A stretch of DNA of 64,000 nucleotides. Source: REEB509 sp049314555. Lineage in GTDB: Bacteria > Pseudomonadota > Alphaproteobacteria > Caulobacterales > Aquidulcibacteraceae. This document shows positions 41,505 through 52,766 of this stretch, in pieces. Both the position numbers and the translations under genes were made by a program. The first letter of the stretch is position 1. Each line of letters starts with the position of its first letter. Below the pieces are notes generated by a model. It searched no databases. It saw nothing but the letters and a program-made list of their open reading frames with translations, and was not told where the DNA came from. The DNA lies in contig JBMOEW010000012.1 of NCBI GenBank assembly GCA_049314555.1, forward strand, positions 1-64,000, given 5' to 3'.

Positions 41505-42665
41505 TCAATAGGCGATGTCGCGGGCAAAGGCGCGGACATCGTCGATGAGAAGATCGGGTTCCTCCATCGCCGCGAAATGCCCGCCGCGGGGCATGTCGGT
41601 CCAGCGGACGATGTTGTAGGCGCGCTCGACCCAGGACCGGGGCGGCGGCACGAACACCGGTTCGGCTGGAAAGTTTGCAAAGCCTGTGGGCGTCTCGCAC
41701 CGAACGCCTTCGGGCAGGGCCACGCCGCCCTCTTCAAACAGGGCGCGGTAATACCAGACACTGGACGCAATGCTATCGGTCGTGAGGTAGATCATGATGT
41801 TGGTGAGGAGCTGGTCTTTTGTGAAGACCGCTTCAAGGCTGCCCTTTGACGCCACATCGGCCCAGCTGTTGAACTTCTCCAGGATCCAGGCCGCAGTGCC
41901 GACGGGGCTATCCATCAGGCTCATGGCCAGGGTTTGTGGCTTTGTGGCCTGCTGCTGGAAATAGGCCCCTTCAAGCCGCGTGGCGAAATTGGTGCGCTCC
42001 AGCCAGGCCTTTTCAGCGTCTGACAGGGGTGCCTCTGGCGTTGGGCGAAAGCCAATCATGTTTAGATGGGCACCGACGCAGGCTTTGTGGTCATGGGCAA
42101 GCCAGGAGCTGACCACGCCGCCCCAGTCGCCGCCCTGGGCAATATAGCGGGGGTGGCCCAGGACCTGAGTCATCAAGGTGTTGAACAGGCGGGCGGTGGC
42201 GCGTTGGCCCAAGGGCCGGCTTGGTTTGCCAGAAAACCCAAAACCCGGAAGCGAAGGGATGACGAGGTCAAACGCGTCTTCCGGCCGGCCGCCAAAGCGG
42301 GAGGGGAAGGCCAGTTTTTCGATGGTGCCCCAAAACTCGAAGTGCGACCCCGGCCAGCCATGGCTTAGGAGCAGCGGGCGACGGCCCACGCTTTCGCCCA
42401 TGACATAGAGAAAGTGGATATCCAGCCCGTCGATACGGGAGGTGAATTGCGGGAAGCGATTGAGGTCTGCTTCAGCGGCGCGCCAATCGTAGTGGTGGAT
42501 CCAATAGGCGCAAAGCTCTTTGAGGTAGGCGGTGTTGACGCCCCGGCCCCAGGTTGTGCCCTCATCGTCTGGGGCGGGAAACCAGGGATAGTTGTGAACC
42601 CTGGTCAAGATTGCGTCGATCTTGCTTTGCGGCACGTCGACTTTGAACGGTATTGGCACAGCCAT
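41505..42665 (-). CDS. Epoxide hydrolase (N-terminal EHN domain, alpha/beta hydrolase)
   Basis: A 386-residue epoxide hydrolase of the microsomal/juvenile-hormone type. The N-terminal EHN domain (about 1-110) precedes HGWPGS, the oxyanion HGxP motif. The nucleophile is Asp180 in QGGDWGG and the general-base His lies in RGGHFAAMEEP near the C-terminus. The family opens epoxides on terpenoids or aromatics. ATG 42665 has GGAGA seven bases upstream. It lies alone between convergent lipoprotein and secA. Confidence 0.88.
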   Translation of the reverse strand: MAVPIPFKVDVPQSKIDAILTRVHNYPWFPAPDDEGTTWGRGVNTAYLKELCAYWIHHYDWRAAEADLNRFPQFTSRIDGLDIHFLYVMGESVGRRPLLLSHGWPGSHFEFWGTIEKLAFPSRFGGRPEDAFDLVIPSLPGFGFSGKPSRPLGQRATARLFNTLMTQVLGHPRYIAQGGDWGGVVSSWLAHDHKACVGAHLNMIGFRPTPEAPLSDAEKAWLERTNFATRLEGAYFQQQATKPQTLAMSLMDSPVGTAAWILEKFNSWADVASKGSLEAVFTKDQLLTNIMIYLTTDSIASSVWYYRALFEEGGVALPEGVRCETPTGFANFPAEPVFVPPPRSWVERAYNIVRWTDMPRGGHFAAMEEPDLLIDDVRAFARDIAY

Positions 42666-42705
42666 AGCGCTTCTCCCCACCCCCATGTTGCGGATGCGAA
42701 GAGGG

Positions 42706-42731
42706 CCTTTGACAGTGTGAGTCTGTCAAGG
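42706..42731 (-). terminator. Possible secA terminator hairpin
   Basis: TTGACAG (42709-42715) pairs with CTGTCAA (42723-42729), and flanking CC and GG add two pairs around a bulged T. It lies 25 bases after the secA stop codon in the secA direction. There is no strong T tract, so the terminator call is weak. Confidence 0.4.
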
Positions 42732-42756
42732 CGTGCCTTTAGCGGGAGGCCGCGCT

Positions 42757-45453
<2,697 letters not shown>

Positions 45454-45744
45454 AGGGCAACTTTACCGCGAAGCGCCCGCAAATGCGAGACGCGCCATGA
45501 GCCGAACGGCTGAAGTACGCATGTGGAATGGCCTCGACACGCGCGTTTCCGAGACTTAAGAGCGCGTCATGTCGGTGTCAATGCAGGCCCGGCGCCCCAA
45601 AAATGGCCTTTCCAGTGCGCGATACTGATGGTCGCGTGCGTGCAGGAAAGGGATGGCGGGCCTGGCCTAAACCCTGCACGACATGCTGTGACCGCTGCGC
45701 GAACTGCAGTCGTTGGCGTGCCAGATGACGGGACTTACACACAG
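45454..45744. other. Divergent promoter region of secA and the parvulin gene
   Basis: About 290 bases without a supported gene. It must hold the promoters for both directions, but no convincing -35/-10 pair, dyad or structured RNA was recognised. In-frame codons upstream of 45745 would extend the parvulin gene through part of this region, but they give a non-signal-like sequence. Confidence 0.4.
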
Positions 45745-47022
45745 ATGGCTTTTCTCCAGAACGGCGAATTCAAAAAATCGGCCCAAGGTGTCGTTGGCTG
45801 CGTGCTGGCGATCTGGCTTACGGCATGCGGTCTGGACGCTGGCCAGAAAGCGCCGCCGGGGGAAGCCATCACCGACCCTGAGGTGGCCGCGACCGTCGAT
45901 GGCCGCAAGATTTTCATCCAAGAGGTGCGTCAGCGCGCCGCGCAAATTTGCGCAGCGCCGGGCGAAGGTACCCACCTTGCTGAGCTGTGCGCGATGCAGC
46001 CAGGCGAAGATGTCGAGGGGCGGCCGGAGCTGTTCAACATGGCGCTGGACCAGCTGGTGCAGCAGCGACTGTTTTCGCAAGAGGCGGAGCGCCGGGGGCT
46101 CGACCGGGACCCGGAAGTGCGCCGGTTGCTGGAACTGGCTCGCGAGCGGGTGCTGGCAGACGCGGTGTATCGCAGCCTTTATGAAGAGGCGAGCAAGCCT
46201 GAGCGGGTTGAGACCGAGTATCGCAACATTGAGCGGCAATTGTCTGGGCGCCCATTGGTGACCTTGAGCCATATTTTGCTACCGACGCGCGAAGCTGCGC
46301 TCGCGGCGCTGCGGCGTCTGGAAGCTGGAGAGCCGTTTGAGCGGTTGGCATTCGACCTATCGATTGATCGGCAGTCGGCAACGGCTGGGGGCTTCCTACA
46401 GGAAATGCCGCTTGACGAGTTGGAGCCGGCATTCCGCGACCTGATCGGTTCTTTGGCCGTTGGGGCGGTTGGGGGGCCGCTGCGCAGCGAAGATGGCTGG
46501 CATCTGGTGCGGCTGAATGCGCGCAGCCAAACCGAGGCCCAGAGCCTGGAGAGCCGGCGGCCCGATATCGTGGCCTATTTGCTGAGCCAGGAAGTGGACG
46601 GGCTTTACGAGCGGTTGGCACAAAGTGCTCAGATTCGCACGATCACGGAGCAGGATGCCGAGACCGATGTGCCCAGCGGAGAGTCCGTGGCAGCGCCGCC
46701 GTCGGTGCCGGTGGACCGTCCTGCGCCGATGGGGCCTGGCGCGCTTGCTTCTGATGGCGCGGCGACGGGCGGTAGGGCCGCGGCCCAAGCGCCAACCGCT
46801 GCAACGCCTTCACCTGCGGCTGCGACGGTCCCTGCTCCTTCCGCAAACACGCCTACTGCCCCTCGTCCGCCGCGGTCAACGCCTTCGGAGCAAACTGCGC
46901 GGCAATCGGGGGCGTTCCTTCCCCCGACGAGCCAGCCCCCGGCTGCTGGCTCATCGCCTGCCCAAGGGGCCCCGGTGACGGGCAATCCAACCCCGCCGCA
47001 ACAAATCGGCCCCACGCCATGA
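45745..47022 (+). CDS. Parvulin-type peptidyl-prolyl isomerase lipoprotein
   Basis: A 425-residue predicted lipoprotein (LTAC, Cys28). Residues about 45-150 resemble a SurA/PrsA-type N-terminal chaperone region. Residues about 165-265 are a parvulin domain with VTLSHILLPTREAAL and GGFLQEMPLDELEPAF. The last about 120 residues are a Pro/Ala/Thr-rich tail, likely spanning to the cell wall or disordered. Ribosome site weak; ATG 45745 is chosen because the signal peptide starts there. Its stop overlaps the argJ start by four bases (ATGA). Confidence 0.87.
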   Translation: MAFLQNGEFKKSAQGVVGCVLAIWLTACGLDAGQKAPPGEAITDPEVAATVDGRKIFIQEVRQRAAQICAAPGEGTHLAELCAMQPGEDVEGRPELFNMALDQLVQQRLFSQEAERRGLDRDPEVRRLLELARERVLADAVYRSLYEEASKPERVETEYRNIERQLSGRPLVTLSHILLPTREAALAALRRLEAGEPFERLAFDLSIDRQSATAGGFLQEMPLDELEPAFRDLIGSLAVGAVGGPLRSEDGWHLVRLNARSQTEAQSLESRRPDIVAYLLSQEVDGLYERLAQSAQIRTITEQDAETDVPSGESVAAPPSVPVDRPAPMGPGALASDGAATGGRAAAQAPTAATPSPAAATVPAPSANTPTAPRPPRSTPSEQTARQSGAFLPPTSQPPAAGSSPAQGAPVTGNPTPPQQIGPTP

Positions 47023-48260
47023 AGGGCGGCACAGTTTCGCCCCTTGCCCCGGCACGGACGGCAACGCCGCCTGCGGTGAGCGGGGTTCTCGCAGCCACAG
47101 GGCGAGCGGGCTATTACAAGCACAACCGGCCGGACCTTGTGTTGTTTGCGTTTCCGCCAGGGACGCGGGCGGCTGGGGTGTTTACCCGCCATAGTGTTGG
47201 GTCTGCGCCGGTGGACTGGTCAAAGGCGGGACTCAAAGTCACGGGCGGCGCAGCGCGCGGGTTGTTGGTCAATGCCGGGTGCGCGAATGCCTTCACGGGG
47301 GTTGTGGGCGCGGCTGCAACCAAGACGTGCGCGCAGGCTGTGGCCACACGGCTTGCGGTGGAACCTGAAAGCATCCTTGCGGCTTCCACCGGGGTGATTG
47401 GCGTGCCGCTGGATGCGTCCAAGGCGACCGCCGCCCTGCCTGGGTTGATGAAGGCGATGGGTCCGGCCAATTGGCTGGACGCTGCGAAAGCGATCATGAC
47501 CACCGACACGTTTGCGAAAGTGGCGGGGGCGACGACCCAGATCGGCGCTGAGTCCGTTGCGATCGCTGGCATCGCCAAGGGTTCTGGGATGATCGCGCCG
47601 GACATGGCGACGATGCTTGCCTTTGTGTTTACCGACGCGCGGCTGCCTGCCCCGGTTTTGAACGCGATATTGCGGGCGGAAGCGGCCACCAGCTTTAACA
47701 GCATCACCGTTGATGGCGATCGGTCTACGAACGACTGCCTGATCCTGGTGGCGACCGGCGCTGCCAAGACCCCCACCATTCGCAGCGCGGCGGACCAGGA
47801 TCTGGCGGCCTTTCGGGCGGCGCTGTCTGGGGTGTTGAGTGACCTTGCAATCCAAATCGTGCGCGATGGCGAGGGGGCCACCAAGCTGGTGACCGTGCAT
47901 GTGACGGGTGCGGCGAACACAAACTCCGCCAAGCGGATTGCCCGGTCCATTTGCGAGAGCCCGTTGGTCAAGACCGCCATCGCCGGGGAAGACGCCAATT
48001 GGGGCCGGATTACCATGGCTGTTGGCAAAGCGGACGAGCCGGTGAACCGGGACCGGCTTTCCATCAAGTTTGGCCCGCTGTGGGCGGCCAAGGATGGGGC
48101 GGTGGCGCGGGATTATAGCGAAGCGGCCATGAGCGCCTACATGAAGGGGGCTGAGCTGGAGATCACTGTAGATGTTGGGGTGGGCGCGGGGCGCGCAACC
48201 ATGTACACCTGCGATCTCACCAAGCGGTACATCGAAATCAACGGCGATTACCGCAGTTAA
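47019..48260 (+). CDS. argJ: Bifunctional glutamate N-acetyltransferase / N-acetylglutamate synthase
   Basis: A 413-residue ArgJ, which recycles the acetyl group in arginine synthesis by moving it from N-acetylornithine to glutamate. Autocleavage occurs before the catalytic Thr198 in the MATML segment. KGSGMIAPDMATML and the later CTNDC-like RSTNDC segments are characteristic, along with NAGCANAFTG. Its ATG overlaps the parvulin stop (ATGA). mutT follows after 30 bases. Confidence 0.97.
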   Translation: MKGGTVSPLAPARTATPPAVSGVLAATGRAGYYKHNRPDLVLFAFPPGTRAAGVFTRHSVGSAPVDWSKAGLKVTGGAARGLLVNAGCANAFTGVVGAAATKTCAQAVATRLAVEPESILAASTGVIGVPLDASKATAALPGLMKAMGPANWLDAAKAIMTTDTFAKVAGATTQIGAESVAIAGIAKGSGMIAPDMATMLAFVFTDARLPAPVLNAILRAEAATSFNSITVDGDRSTNDCLILVATGAAKTPTIRSAADQDLAAFRAALSGVLSDLAIQIVRDGEGATKLVTVHVTGAANTNSAKRIARSICESPLVKTAIAGEDANWGRITMAVGKADEPVNRDRLSIKFGPLWAAKDGAVARDYSEAAMSAYMKGAELEITVDVGVGAGRATMYTCDLTKRYIEINGDYRS

Positions 48261-48290
48261 CCATTTGCGTTGACCAAGGTGTTTACTGAA

Positions 48291-48710
48291 ATGGCTCATT
48301 CTGCCCCGCGGCGACTGCTTTTGGTGGTCGCTGCCGCTTTGGTCGATGGGCAAGGGCGGGTGTTGCTTGCTCAACGGCCGGCCCACAAATCGCTTGCGGG
48401 GTTGTGGGAGTTTCCTGGGGGCAAAGTTGAAGCGGGCGAAAGCCCGGAAGCGGCCCTGATCCGAGAGCTGGAGGAGGAGTTGGCCTTGATCGTCACGTCT
48501 GACGCCTTGGAGCCGTTCGCGTTTGCGAGCCATGCTTACGAAAGCTTTGACTTGCTGATGCCGCTTTATGTGGTCCGGGATTGGGCGAACGAGCCGCAGT
48601 GCCTGGAGGCGCAAGCCCTGGCCTGGGTGCACCCGAGCGCCATGGACGCCTATCCTATGCCGCCGGCAGATGGACCGCTGGTGGCGAAATTGAAGGCGGC
48701 GGCGCTATGA
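48291..48710 (+). CDS. mutT: MutT-type NUDIX hydrolase (8-oxo-dGTP diphosphatase)
   Basis: A 139-residue NUDIX protein. The Nudix box runs GGKVEAGESPEAALIRELEE and continues with the conserved E and L. ALVDGQGRVLLAQRP and LAGLWEFPGG are the MutT/(8-oxo)dGTP signature. It should remove oxidised nucleotides from the pool. AAGGTG lies eight bases before the ATG. Its stop overlaps the flp pilin start (ATGA). Confidence 0.92.
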   Translation: MAHSAPRRLLLVVAAALVDGQGRVLLAQRPAHKSLAGLWEFPGGKVEAGESPEAALIRELEEELALIVTSDALEPFAFASHAYESFDLLMPLYVVRDWANEPQCLEAQALAWVHPSAMDAYPMPPADGPLVAKLKAAAL

Positions 48711-48883
48711 ACAGGCTGCTGCTCAAATTTCTGCGGGATCGATCCGGGGGCCCTGCCCTGGAATACAGTATGATTGGCGTATTGATTGCCGTGGTGCTGG
48801 TTTCAGCGCTAACTTCGATGGGAAACAGCATTGAAAACATGCTGGCCCCTGCAACCAAGGCGATCGGCACACCGAAGGCTTAA
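48707..48883 (+). CDS. Flp/Fap-type pilin
   Basis: A 58-residue protein with a basic leader (about 14 residues), a glycine cleavage region and GPALEYSMIGVLIAVVLVSA, the Glu/Tyr and hydrophobic helix typical of Flp type IVb pilins. Cleavage before GPALEY would place Glu at position +5, as expected for prepilin peptidase processing. Its start overlaps the mutT stop (ATGA). No tad/cpa assembly genes lie in this window, so any assembly machinery is elsewhere. Confidence 0.88.
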   Translation: MNRLLLKFLRDRSGGPALEYSMIGVLIAVVLVSALTSMGNSIENMLAPATKAIGTPKA

Positions 48884-48887
48884 CGCT

Positions 48888-49448
48888 TTACGGTTCCAGC
48901 TCTACATCCCAATAGAGATAATCCAGCCAACTTTCATGAAGATAGTGGGGCGGGAAGCGTCGACCCATGGCCTGCAACGCATGCATGTTGGGGCGATGGG
49001 GGCGATGGTAGGGGGACATGCCGGTGGCGCGGGGCATGCGCCCGCCTTTGCGCAAATTGCATGGGGCGCAAGCCGTGACGATGTTTTCCCACGTGGTCCG
49101 GCCGCCGCGCGACCGCGGGATCAGGTGATCGAAGGTGAGATCTTCGGTGGACCCACAATACTGGCAGGCAAAGCCATCGCGCAAAAACACGTTGAACCGC
49201 GTGAATGCGGGGGGGCGGTCCTGGGTGATGAATTCCCGAAGCGCAATGACGCTGGGAAGTGCCATCTCAAACGATGGGGAGCGCACCACCTGGTCATAGG
49301 TGGCGATCACATCGACCCGCTCCAGGAAGACGGCCTTGACCACCTCCTGCCAGGGCCACAGCGAGAGCGGATAGTAAGAAAGCGGTCGATAGTCAGCGTT
49401 TAAGACCAAAGCGGGCCAACCGGCGGGGGGTGCCTTATTAACCAGCAT
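48888..49448 (-). CDS. HNH endonuclease
   Basis: A 186-residue nuclease of the HNH family. The zinc cysteines are Cys95/Cys98 (CQYC) and Cys127/Cys130 (CAPC), the catalytic pair Asp107-His108 (FDHLIPRS) and Asn122 lies between. GAGGGG precedes ATG 49448; an upstream in-frame start adds 23 unlike residues and is rejected. This short HNH protein is common and conserved in Alphaproteobacteria, often as a chromosomal gene unlinked to phage, and its role is unknown. It converges with the flp pilin. Confidence 0.88.
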   Translation of the reverse strand: MLVNKAPPAGWPALVLNADYRPLSYYPLSLWPWQEVVKAVFLERVDVIATYDQVVRSPSFEMALPSVIALREFITQDRPPAFTRFNVFLRDGFACQYCGSTEDLTFDHLIPRSRGGRTTWENIVTACAPCNLRKGGRMPRATGMSPYHRPHRPNMHALQAMGRRFPPHYLHESWLDYLYWDVELEP

Positions 49449-49788
49449 GGTGCCCCTCACAACAGTTGGGGCTGGGGCGGCCGCTGGCCACCTTGCGGGC
49501 CGCGCGAACACGGCCAAGCGGGAATCATGCGGTGATGACTGAAAACCAGCCCTCCTTGAGCGCGGCTTTTACACCGGTCCAAAGCGATTGACGAGACCCG
49601 TATACCGGATTCGCTGTGACGGGGTGATGACGGAGCCACCCTGCCCGTTTGTCCCGGCCCGACAGGGGCTTGCGGCGGCGCGGGGCACGGCGGCCCACCG
49701 CTTGTGGCATGCCCAAAGGTATGCGATATTGCGCGCAGATTAGCTCATTTTTCGCATCTTGTGCATAGCTAAAGAAGTGCGACGGCCC
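49449..49788. other. Non-coding gap between HNH and LysR genes
   Basis: About 340 bases between divergent genes. No ORF with a signal of translation or recognisable domain and no tRNA-like fold was found. ATGCGA (49721-49726) and TCGCAT (49752-49757) form a spaced 6-bp inverted repeat close to the LysR start and could be part of an autoregulatory site, but it is weak. Arg-rich frames here are typical of G+C-rich non-coding sequence. Confidence 0.4.
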
Positions 49789-50679
49789 ATGGATTGGGGA
49801 AAACTCAAAACCTTCCACTACGCGGCGGAGACCGGGAGCCTCACGGCGGCGGCGGAACGCCTGGGGGTAAGTCAATCGGCGGTGAGCCGGCAGATTGCGG
49901 CCCTTGAAAGCACGATTGGGGTGCCATTGTTTCAGCGCCATGCGCGGGGCCTGCTGTTGACCGGGCCGGGCATGACACTGCGGGAAAACACGCGGGAAAT
50001 GGCCGCAGCCGCGATTATTGCAGAATCCACCCTGAAGGACGCGCGGGAAAAGGTGATGGGGGACCTAAAGGTCACCGCTCCCATCGCGTTTGGCTCAACC
50101 TGGTTGGCTCCGCGGCTTGCGGCGTTTGCCCAGGCCTATCCTGAGACCCGCCTGCAGCTGATGCTCGATGATCGCGAGTATGATTTGCTGAAGCTGGAAG
50201 CCGAGTGCGCGGTGCGCCTGTGGGCCGCCACCCACGCAGACCTTATCCAACGCAAGATCCTTGAGGTTCATGTGAGCCTTTATGCGTCCAAGGCTTATGT
50301 CCAGCGGATGGGCATGCCGGAAACCTTGGACGACCTCGATAACCACAAGATGATTGCCTACAAGACCGCCTCCCCCAACCCGATGCGTGAACTCGATTGG
50401 GCGGTGCGGGCGGGGCGCGAAGATGCCAAGCAGCGCACGCCGATCCTTGAAATCAACAACGTCTATGGCATGTTTCAGGCAGTGAAATCTGGGATCGGCA
50501 TCGCCAGCCTGCCAGACTATATGGCGCGAGGCGAAGAAGACCTCGTGAAGCTGTTGCCCGAGGAAAAGGGCCCGAGCTTTGAGGTGTATTTTATCTATCC
50601 AAGCGACCTGAAGCGGTCGAAGCGGATTGCCGCGTTCCGGCAGTTTCTGATCGAACAGGCTCAGAGCTGGACAGAATAG
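49789..50679 (+). CDS. LysR-family transcriptional regulator
   Basis: A 296-residue LysR protein. The N-terminal HTH has LTAAAERLGVSQSAVSRQIAALESTIG. The effector domain starts near 92 with MGDLKVTAPIAFGSTWLAP and contains the usual GIASLPDYMA near the C-terminus. WGKLKTFHYAAETGS at the start is shared by a well-conserved alphaproteobacterial group of LysR regulators. No target can be assigned: the neighbours are divergent HNH and downstream candidate small RNA and yaaA. Confidence 0.9.
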   Translation: MDWGKLKTFHYAAETGSLTAAAERLGVSQSAVSRQIAALESTIGVPLFQRHARGLLLTGPGMTLRENTREMAAAAIIAESTLKDAREKVMGDLKVTAPIAFGSTWLAPRLAAFAQAYPETRLQLMLDDREYDLLKLEAECAVRLWAATHADLIQRKILEVHVSLYASKAYVQRMGMPETLDDLDNHKMIAYKTASPNPMRELDWAVRAGREDAKQRTPILEINNVYGMFQAVKSGIGIASLPDYMARGEEDLVKLLPEEKGPSFEVYFIYPSDLKRSKRIAAFRQFLIEQAQSWTE

Positions 50680-50772
50680 TCGCGCTCGGCGGATGGGTCA
50701 CAGCAAATATGCATAGCTGCTGCAACCTAGGTCAGGGTTGTTTGGGCGGGGTGGTTGAACCATATGGGCCTC

Positions 50773-50898
50773 ATGGAAGCGGGACAACCTCGCCCGCATC
50801 CGCGCCCTTAGCCAAGCGAACCTCGGCTCTTTACGGCGTTCCTCCCCGAGGCGACTTTCGTTAAGCCGCGCGCCGGAATGGCTGCGCGGCTTTTTTTT
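50773..50898 (+). ncRNA. Candidate small RNA ending in a strong terminator
   Basis: The 297-base gap between the LysR gene and yaaA holds no ORF. A possible promoter is TTGTTT (50738-50743), a 17-base spacer and CATATG (50761-50766). CCTCGG (50821-50826) pairs with CCGAGG (50846-50851), and this loop carries CGTTCCTCC, an anti-Shine-Dalgarno-like CCUCC. The RNA would end at the terminator at 50863-50898. About 125 nt long; the 5' end is a guess. It could instead be a terminator read-through tail of the LysR transcript. Confidence 0.4.
50863..50898 (+). terminator. Rho-independent terminator upstream of yaaA
   Basis: AAGCCGCGC (50863-50871) pairs with GCGCGGCTT (50884-50892), and the T run continues to 50898 (eight T in all). 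This is a strong intrinsic terminator. It lies 184 bases after the LysR stop and 78 bases before yaaA, which argues for a separate short transcript. Confidence 0.9.
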
Positions 50899-50976
50899 GG
50901 GCCGTCGGCGGATCTGTGATCTCAAGTCCGCGTTGCCCCCTCGCCCGCGGCGGCAAAGCGCCTTATCTGATGTGTC

Positions 50977-51792
50977 ATGTTGATCCTGCTTTCCCCCGCC
51001 AAGAACCTTGACTGGGCCGCTCCGCCCGCGGATCTCGCCCGCACGCAGCCGGTCTTGCGCACGCAAACTGCCTCTTTGGCGAAAGTGGCAAAGGGCTTGA
51101 GCGTTGGCGATCTGCAGCAATTGATGGGCATTTCCCAAAAACTTGCGGAACTCAACAAGGATCGCTTTGAGACCTTTACCACAAAGGCGGAGCCGGATGC
51201 TGGCAAGCAGGCGGTGCTGGCGTTTAATGGGGAGGTCTATCTTGGCCTTTCGGCCAAAACCCTGACGCATCAGGATTTGGACTGGGCGCAGGATCGCTTG
51301 CGGATTCTGTCTGGGCTTTATGGGATCCTGCGGCCGTTGGACGCGATTTCGCCCTACCGGCTGGAAATGGGCACGAAGCTGAAGACCAGCAAAGGCACGG
51401 ATCTTTACGACTTCTGGGGCGATGCCATAGCCAAATCGCTGAAGGCAGACTTGAAGGCGCACGCTAACCCGGTGGTGTTGAACCTTGCGTCTGATGAGTA
51501 TTTTTCCGCGGTGGACACCAAGGCGCTGGGCGCGCCGGTGATCACGCCGCGGTTCTTGGATGTTAAAGACGGCAAGGCGCGCAGCGTGTTCTTGTTCGTC
51601 AAGCAGGCGCGGGGCTTGATGGCGCGGTTTGCAATCTTGAACCGCATTGAAGACCCCGCGCAGATGAAGACCTTTGATTTGGGCGGCTACCGGTTTCATC
51701 CGGATCAGTCTTCGGACTTGCAGTGGACCTTTAGCCGGAAGCAACCGCCGCCGGTGGCACAGACCCGCGCCAAAAAGCAAGGCGCGCCGTGA
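50977..51792 (+). CDS. yaaA: Peroxide stress protein YaaA (DUF328)
   Basis: A 271-residue YaaA/UPF0246 protein. LLSPAKNLDW at the N-terminus, YLGLSAKTL, then LSGLYGILRPLDAISPYRLEMGT and NLASDEYFSAV are family signatures. In Escherichia coli it limits intracellular free iron during hydrogen-peroxide stress and can bind DNA. The short overlap with the esterase (GTGA) suggests one message. A terminator just upstream isolates it from the LysR gene. Confidence 0.95.
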   Translation: MLILLSPAKNLDWAAPPADLARTQPVLRTQTASLAKVAKGLSVGDLQQLMGISQKLAELNKDRFETFTTKAEPDAGKQAVLAFNGEVYLGLSAKTLTHQDLDWAQDRLRILSGLYGILRPLDAISPYRLEMGTKLKTSKGTDLYDFWGDAIAKSLKADLKAHANPVVLNLASDEYFSAVDTKALGAPVITPRFLDVKDGKARSVFLFVKQARGLMARFAILNRIEDPAQMKTFDLGGYRFHPDQSSDLQWTFSRKQPPPVAQTRAKKQGAP

Positions 51793-52748
51793 AGGTGCCA
51801 ACGCTCGATCCCCGTTTGCGGTCGCTGTTGGACAAGCTGGCTGCGATCCCGCAGCGGGTGGACTGGCGCGGCAACATTGAGGTGTTGCGGCAGCAGTACT
51901 GGCTGGCCGCCCACCGGTTTGAGGCCGAAGCGCCGGCCTTGGCAAGCATTGAGCCGCTGTTGGTGGATGGGGCCGAAGGCGCGCTAAAGGCCCGGCTCTA
52001 CACGCCTTTTGCGGCGGGAGCCCCTTCAGGACCAGGCCTTGTGTTTTTTCATGGCGGGGGGTGGGTGCTAGGCGACCTCGACAGCCATGAAATGCTCTGT
52101 CGGCGCCTGGCGGCTTCGAGCGGCGCGCGGGTGTTGTCGGTCGCTTACCGCTTGGCTCCAGAGCACAAGTTTCCAGCCGCTGTCGAAGATGCGGAGGCCG
52201 CCACGCGGTTTGCGTGCCACAATGCAGCGACGTTGGGGTTTGATCCGTCGCGCATCGCGATCGGCGGCGATAGCGCGGGGGGCAATCTATCGGTTGTGAC
52301 GACCCAGACCTTCAATCGACTTGCGGTGAAGGATCCGGCAACCCCACGGTTGAAGGCGCAGTTGCTGATCTATCCTTGCGTGCAACTGGTGCAGATGACG
52401 CCTTCGCAGATCCGGCACACGGACGGCTATTATCTGACCCAGGCCGGCCAAGACTTTTTCAAGGACAAGTATCTTCGGACCCGGGAAGACGCCTTTGATC
52501 CTCGCGTGTCGCCGTTGTTGGAAAACGATTTGAACGGGCTACCGCCAGCGTTGGTGGTTACGGCCGGGTTTGATCCGTTACTGGACGAAGGACGGGCCTA
52601 TGCCGACAAGCTGGCCGCGTGCGGCGTGCCGGTGGAGGTGAAGAACTACCCCAACCAGATCCACGGCTTTTTCAACATGACCGCCGTTTCGTCGCGGGCA
52701 CGCTTTGCAATCGAACACTGCGGGGCCTGGCTGGCCCGCATGCTCTAA
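51789..52748 (+). CDS. HSL-family alpha/beta hydrolase (esterase/lipase)
   Basis: A 319-residue esterase of the hormone-sensitive-lipase family. FFHGGGW (85-92) is the oxyanion motif, Ser162 lies in GGDSAGGN, the Asp is in TAGFDPLLDEG and the His in QIHGFFNM. Acts on short-chain esters. The start is GTG at 51789, overlapping the yaaA TGA (GTGA), so it is coupled to yaaA. It converges with the lipoprotein gene at 52767. Confidence 0.92.
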   Translation: MKVPTLDPRLRSLLDKLAAIPQRVDWRGNIEVLRQQYWLAAHRFEAEAPALASIEPLLVDGAEGALKARLYTPFAAGAPSGPGLVFFHGGGWVLGDLDSHEMLCRRLAASSGARVLSVAYRLAPEHKFPAAVEDAEAATRFACHNAATLGFDPSRIAIGGDSAGGNLSVVTTQTFNRLAVKDPATPRLKAQLLIYPCVQLVQMTPSQIRHTDGYYLTQAGQDFFKDKYLRTREDAFDPRVSPLLENDLNGLPPALVVTAGFDPLLDEGRAYADKLAACGVPVEVKNYPNQIHGFFNMTAVSSRARFAIEHCGAWLARML

Positions 52749-52766
52749 AGGCGCGGCCGGTTGGTC

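Noticed and set aside
47220..48632. Minus-strand frame opposite argJ and mutT
   Set aside because: Antisense to two genes with clear catalytic motifs; no independent evidence.
49449..49788. A tRNA or other structured RNA in the HNH-LysR gap
   Set aside because: No cloverleaf, T-arm or terminator pattern could be found on either strand; the gap remains unassigned.
50698..51945. Minus-strand frame across the candidate small RNA and yaaA
   Set aside because: Crosses a strong intrinsic terminator of the opposite strand and is antisense to YaaA; basic, low-complexity product.
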